Part shown: piece after piece, positions 60,517-64,000 of the stretch
Layout of the letters: the number at the start of each line of letters is the position of its first letter
Position numbering within the stretch: the first letter of the stretch is position 1
NCBI RefSeq assembly: GCF_022179805.1
Contig: NZ_BPUO01000004.1
Span: 434,001 to 498,000 of the forward strand
Reading direction: 5' to 3'
DNA: 64,000 nucleotides
Origin: Cupriavidus pauculus
GTDB taxonomy: Bacteria; Pseudomonadota; Gammaproteobacteria; Burkholderiales; Burkholderiaceae
Position numbers and translations under genes: made by a program
Notes under the pieces: generated by a model
The model's database searches: none
Told to the model about the DNA's origin: nothing
What the model saw: the letters and a program-made list of their open reading frames with translations, nothing else

Positions 60517-61758
60517 TCAAGCGGCGCGTGGCGCGCGCACGGTGAAGTCCGCGATGAATGCCACGGCCATGGCGACCGCGCCGCACGCAAAGATCAATGC
60601 GTAGTTCTCGTGCGAGTGCGAGAACAGCCACGCGTAGCCATAGCCGCCCAGTGCCTGGAACAGCGCGAACGATGCCGTGGCACGGCTCCAGGCCGCGCGT
60701 TGCGCCGTGGGGTCATGCGGCAGCAGTTCCTGCACGCGGCCCAGCACCATGGGCACGATGCCGGGCGTGAACGCACCGAGCACGATGGTCGCGACCCACA
60801 ACGCTGCCGTGTGGTGCGACAGCGCAAGCAGGCCCACCGCCAGGCCTTGCATCACCATGGCGATGCGATAGCCGTTGCGAAAGCCCACGCGGCCACCCAG
60901 CCAGCCACCGAGCAGCGGCCCGGCAATCGCGGCGATACCGTACAACACCCAGTAGCGTGCGCCGATTGCCGCGCCCTGTCCGAGGCCGCGCGCCACGTAA
61001 TCCACCAGCAGCACCATTGCAGGCACCAGCCCGAGCGCGTTGGCCGCGTACTGGATATAGATCACGCGCAGCGCGCGACGGTGACCAGCCAATGCGCCGT
61101 CGGCCGCATGGTGGCCGGCCAGCGTGGGGGCCGGCATGCCGGGCGGGGTGTCGGTGGCGGGCCAGCCGGACCAGCTCAGTGCCGTCAGCAGTAGCGATAC
61201 CGCACCCAGGCCAAACCACGTGGCGCGCAGGCCGAGCTTGAGCAGTTCCGGCACCAGCGTGCCGGATGCCGCGATGCCGAGCCCCAGGCCCAGGAAGATC
61301 ATGCCGCTGACAAAGGCACGGCGTCCCGGTGCGATATGCGGCAGGATCGCCGTGGCCACCAGCACCATGATCGCGCCGCCCGACAGGCCGGAGATAAAGC
61401 GCCAGACAAAGAACCAGCTCACCGATACCGGGAACGCGCAGGCGAAGAACGCCGCCGTGGCGGCCACCATCAGCCAGCGCAGCGCGTGGCGGTTCGAGAG
61501 CCGCGCCGCAATCGGGCGGCCCAGCAGCGCGCCGGCCAGGTAGCCGGCAAAGTTGGCGGCGCCTAGCGCCACCGTATCGGCTGCGCTGAACCAGTGGGCC
61601 TGGATCAGCGACGGAATCAGCGGCGTGTAGGCAAAACGGGCCAGGCCGATGGCGACCAGGCTGGCGCACAGGCCCGCGAACGCAGCGTGCAGCGCGCGGG
61701 TGTCGAGCGAGCGGTCTTGGCTCGTCATCGCGGTGGGGGCGGGGGCATCTTGTGACAT
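60517..61758 (-). CDS. YbfB/YjiJ-family MFS transporter
   Basis: A 413-residue, 12-helix transporter. The start of the membrane domain (CASLVAIGLARFAYTPLIPSLI), the loop GRPIAARLSNRHALRW and the phrase SGLSGGAIMVLVATAILPHI are typical of the YbfB/YjiJ group. The ATG at 61758 has AAGGAAC upstream. The TetR gene lies upstream on the same strand, 104 bases away, so it is probably TetR-regulated export. Substrate unknown. Confidence 0.87.
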   Translation of the reverse strand: MSQDAPAPTAMTSQDRSLDTRALHAAFAGLCASLVAIGLARFAYTPLIPSLIQAHWFSAADTVALGAANFAGYLAGALLGRPIAARLSNRHALRWLMVAATAAFFACAFPVSVSWFFVWRFISGLSGGAIMVLVATAILPHIAPGRRAFVSGMIFLGLGLGIAASGTLVPELLKLGLRATWFGLGAVSLLLTALSWSGWPATDTPPGMPAPTLAGHHAADGALAGHRRALRVIYIQYAANALGLVPAMVLLVDYVARGLGQGAAIGARYWVLYGIAAIAGPLLGGWLGGRVGFRNGYRIAMVMQGLAVGLLALSHHTAALWVATIVLGAFTPGIVPMVLGRVQELLPHDPTAQRAAWSRATASFALFQALGGYGYAWLFSHSHENYALIFACGAVAMAVAFIADFTVRAPRAA

Positions 61759-61862
61759 CGGATGTTCCTTCGGTAATTTCAGCGCGAACGCTTCCGCCAC
61801 GCGGCAAGTTCGCATTGCCGCATGGAGGTGTGAACAGGGAAAGCGGAAACGGGGAAAGTGGC

Positions 61863-62471
61863 TTAGGCGGGTGGGGCGTCCTGCGCGTGCAATCCCAGCG
61901 AGGCCAGCGCGGGCCGCACCGAGGCTTCCAGCAGCGCGCGGTCCGGCATCACGCGCGATAGCACGCGCATGCCCACCTGCAGCGACAGCAACATGGCGGC
62001 CGCGTCGACGGCGTTGTGATGCGAGGCAATCCCACCGTCGGCCTGCGCCGCGCGAATTGTCCGCTCGAAGAACTCGCGCAGCAGCGACAGTTCCAGCGCC
62101 ACGGCGGCCTTGAGTTCGGGGTCTTCGTGAGAGGCTTCCAGCGCGGTATTGATCAGCATGCAGCCACGATGCGGCAGCTCGGTGGCGCCGCGCTCGACGC
62201 TTTCGGCAAAGAACCGTACCAGGGCCTCGGCGGGCGGATAGCTGCCCTCGATCCGGGCGATGCGCTCGCGCAGCGTGCGGTTCAGGTAATCGTCCAGCGC
62301 CTGCATGAACAACTGGCGCTTGTCGCCAAATGCGTTGTACAGACTGGGCTGGGTCAGGCCCATGGCCTGCGTCAGCTCACGCGTGGAGGTGGCGTGGTAG
62401 CCCTTGGCCCAGAACGTCTGCTGGGCGGCGGACAGGGCCGCCTGGGCATCAAATTGTCGGGGTCTTGCCAT
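61863..62471 (-). CDS. TetR-family transcriptional repressor
   Basis: A 202-residue TetR protein: N-terminal HTH (AALSAAQQTFWAKGYHATST, RELTQAMGLTQPSLYNAFGDK) and an AcrR-like ligand domain (PHRGCMLINTALEASHEDPEL). It is upstream of the YbfB-like MFS gene on the same strand. A strong inverted repeat sits at its promoter, consistent with autorepression. Confidence 0.88.
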   Translation of the reverse strand: MARPRQFDAQAALSAAQQTFWAKGYHATSTRELTQAMGLTQPSLYNAFGDKRQLFMQALDDYLNRTLRERIARIEGSYPPAEALVRFFAESVERGATELPHRGCMLINTALEASHEDPELKAAVALELSLLREFFERTIRAAQADGGIASHHNAVDAAAMLLSLQVGMRVLSRVMPDRALLEASVRPALASLGLHAQDAPPA

Positions 62472-62529
62472 GTTTTGTATCGATCTGTACGAAACGGTGA
62501 AACGGATTATAGATCGAACGATACAAAAC
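62472..62529. promoter_or_regulatory. Inverted repeat at the TetR promoter
   Basis: GTTTTGTATCG (62472-62482) and CGATACAAAAC (62519-62529) are an exact 11-base inverted pair spaced 36 bases; each is next to a GATC-containing extension. The pair starts immediately upstream of the TetR start codon. Confidence 0.6.
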
Positions 62530-62570
62530 GCAAGAACCCTGCAGGTTGGGGGGGTATGGGGGGTGGACGG

Positions 62571-63416
62571 TTAGCGCCGGCTGTAGCCGAGCAGTGCGGA
62601 CAGATCCCGGGCCGCGGCCTTGACCTCTTTCTCGGTGCGCTCGCGCAAGGCGCCGTCGGCCTCGAAGCGCTGCTGGGGGCCGGCCACGCTGATGGCCGCG
62701 ATGATCTCGCCGGTGGCGTCGCGTACCGGTGCGGCGCACGAATCGATGCCTGGTTCGAAGGCCGAGAAACTCCACGCGCAACCGCGCTCGTGATCGGCCG
62801 CGAGGATGTCGGACAGTCGCGCGTGCGTGGCCGGGCTCTGGCCTGTGACCGTGGGCAGCGGATCATTGCCGAGCCGTTCGCGCAGCGCTTCGGGCGGCAG
62901 ATGGGCAATCAGCATGCGTCCCGGCGTGGTCAGGTGGGCGGGCACGCGGCTGCCCACCTGGATATTGCTGACCAGGCCGGCGTTGGGCATCTCGCGCAGC
63001 AGGTAGAGCACGTGGCCGCCATCGGGCACGGCCAGGTAGGCCGACAACTGCAGCGATTCGCAGAGCCGCGTCAGCACGCGGCGCGCGAACGACGTGAGGT
63101 CGTTCGATGCCAGCACCTGCGACGCCAGTTTCAGGAACGAGAACCCCACCGTGTGCCCGCCTTGCGGCAGGCGTTCCACCACACCCTCGTGTTCCAGCGT
63201 CGCCAGCAGGCGCATCACGGTGACGCGGTTCACGTCGATGCGGCGGCCCACTTCGCTGAGGTTGGCCGTGGAGCCGCCTTCGGCGATGAATCGCAACAGC
63301 CGCAGGCCGCGCATGACCGGCGTGACCAATTGCTGCGCGTTGCCGTCTTCAATCTCGTCGACCGTGTCGGCGGCTTCATTGGCAAAGGTGTCACGCGGCT
63401 GGCGGGGCTTCGGCAT
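62571..63416 (-). CDS. IclR-family regulator of the adjacent FAD hydroxylase
   Basis: A 281-residue IclR protein: HTH region TANLSEVGRRIDVNRVTVMRLLATLE, effector domain phrases VPDGGHVLYLLREMPN and PGIDSCAAPVRDATGEIIAAI. It is 42 bases downstream of an FAD aromatic hydroxylase gene on the same strand. It differs clearly from the close pair at 12505 and 24877. Confidence 0.87.
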   Translation of the reverse strand: MPKPRQPRDTFANEAADTVDEIEDGNAQQLVTPVMRGLRLLRFIAEGGSTANLSEVGRRIDVNRVTVMRLLATLEHEGVVERLPQGGHTVGFSFLKLASQVLASNDLTSFARRVLTRLCESLQLSAYLAVPDGGHVLYLLREMPNAGLVSNIQVGSRVPAHLTTPGRMLIAHLPPEALRERLGNDPLPTVTGQSPATHARLSDILAADHERGCAWSFSAFEPGIDSCAAPVRDATGEIIAAISVAGPQQRFEADGALRERTEKEVKAAARDLSALLGYSRR

Positions 63417-63458
63417 GGATCAGGGGGAATGAAACGGAAGGGATTGGTCGCGCCCGGC

Positions 63459-64000
63459 TTACTGCAGCGGTACCTGCCAGGCGTCGTAATCGTACACCCA
63501 GTCGGCATTGCCACCGGCCTTGAGCCATTCGTTGCCGCGCGACCCGATTTGGATACGGCTCGTGCGATCGTGGCGCGCGGCCTGGTAGCGGGCCAGCGCT
63601 TCGGGCACGGTGTCGGTGGTGGCATCGGCCAGGCAGCGGGCCAGCACCACGCCGTCCTCGATTGCCATGCCGGCGCCCTGCGCCATGAACGGCATCATCG
63701 GATGGCAGGCGTCGCCCATCAGCGCGATATGGCCGGCTGACCACGACGGCAGCGGATCGCGTACGTACAGCGCGGAGATCAGCACGTCGTCGCAGGCATC
63801 GAGCAGCGCGCGCGCGTCGGGATGGAATCCGGCATAGGCGGCGCGCAGGTCTTCCACGCGGCCCGGCGTGGTCCACGACTCATGACGCCAGCTATCTTGC
63901 GCCACGGTGGCGAACACAAAGATCTCGCGGCCACGGTTCAGCGGGAACGTCACGATCTGGCTGGTCGACTCGGGTCCCCACCATTTGGTGAACGCGCCGA
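63459..64000 (-). CDS. FAD-dependent aromatic hydroxylase, 5' part outside the window
   Basis: The C-terminal about 180 residues of a class A flavoprotein monooxygenase; the frame is open to the window edge. The FAD-ribityl motif is clear (IALMGDACHPMMPFMAQGAGMAIEDG), as is the upstream TKWWGPEST and the tail YDYDAWQVPLQ. These fit the salicylate 1-hydroxylase/3-hydroxybenzoate 6-hydroxylase group, with the exact substrate open. An IclR gene follows. Confidence 0.87.
   Translation of the reverse strand, partial: GAFTKWWGPESTSQIVTFPLNRGREIFVFATVAQDSWRHESWTTPGRVEDLRAAYAGFHPDARALLDACDDVLISALYVRDPLPSWSAGHIALMGDACHPMMPFMAQGAGMAIEDGVVLARCLADATTDTVPEALARYQAARHDRTSRIQIGSRGNEWLKAGGNADWVYDYDAWQVPLQ

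Noticed and set aside
1-64000. Search for CRISPR arrays, tRNA and rRNA genes
   Set aside because: No regularly spaced repeats, tRNA-like cloverleaf or rRNA-like sequence was noticed; a covariance-model search would be needed to exclude small RNAs.

Overview
The window is GC-rich, densely packed DNA with features typical of a Burkholderiales betaproteobacterium, most likely the Cupriavidus/Ralstonia group. The basis is five TctC/Bug-type periplasmic binding proteins, a complete mdcABCDEGH-type malonate decarboxylase operon, many LysR and IclR regulators, a DUF883 protein and several aromatic-compound catabolic genes. No rRNA, tRNA or CRISPR array was seen. The genus assignment is inference from gene content; no marker gene is present.

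Layout. 1-7 kb: the 3' end of an HME-type RND metal-efflux pump gene; a hybrid sensor kinase gene broken by an in-frame amber codon; an MFS transporter with a divergent LysR; a DUF883 membrane protein. 6-21.8 kb: a large catabolic locus. A Bug protein and a porin point left. To the right run an alpha/beta hydrolase, a small recombinase-HTH-like protein, a Rieske oxygenase, an SDR, a cupin, an IclR regulator, a second SDR with altered catalytic residues, a ThDP enzyme, an aspartate-dehydrogenase-like protein, an aldehyde dehydrogenase, a two-domain VOC extradiol-type dioxygenase, a PDR-type reductase and an aromatic-acid MFS permease. 21.9-24.6 kb: an M20 peptidase, a coiled-coil membrane protein and a MarR regulator. 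24.7-29.5 kb: a second IclR, closely similar to the first, followed by a Bug protein and a two-subunit IorAB-like molybdenum hydroxylase.

29.6-35 kb: an SDR/LysR pair, an alpha/beta-hydrolase-OsmC fusion, and D-serine dehydratase (dsdA) with a divergent GcvA-like LysR. 35-46.7 kb: two Bug proteins, an amidase, an enoyl-CoA hydratase-like protein, an NDP-forming acyl-CoA synthetase, an alpha/beta hydrolase and an IclR (an amide/acid catabolic set), then a Bug/TauD-type dioxygenase pair with a divergent LysR. 46.8-48.3 kb: an IS4 (Tn5-like) insertion sequence whose transposase gene carries an in-frame ochre codon; it is flanked by the two arms of a perfect 18-bp palindrome. 48.3-55.5 kb: mdcA-B-C-D-E-G-H with mdcR. 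55.6-60 kb: a secreted 55-residue-repeat/proline-rich protein, a small EF-hand-like secreted protein, an OmpR/EnvZ-type two-component pair and a DUF4410 exported protein. 60-64 kb: MarR/MFS, TetR, IclR and the start of an FAD aromatic hydroxylase gene that runs off the window.

The most interesting signal is a putative IclR regulon. A 16-bp motif resembling GTTTCATATATAAAAC, usually with a second weaker copy 19-20 bp away, sits upstream of the porin, the hydrolase, the Rieske operon and the second IclR gene. This would link the aromatic locus and the molybdenum hydroxylase locus under the two IclR paralogues. The substrate of the aromatic locus, which includes an aspartate dehydrogenase homologue and a ThDP enzyme, cannot be named from sequence and may be undescribed.
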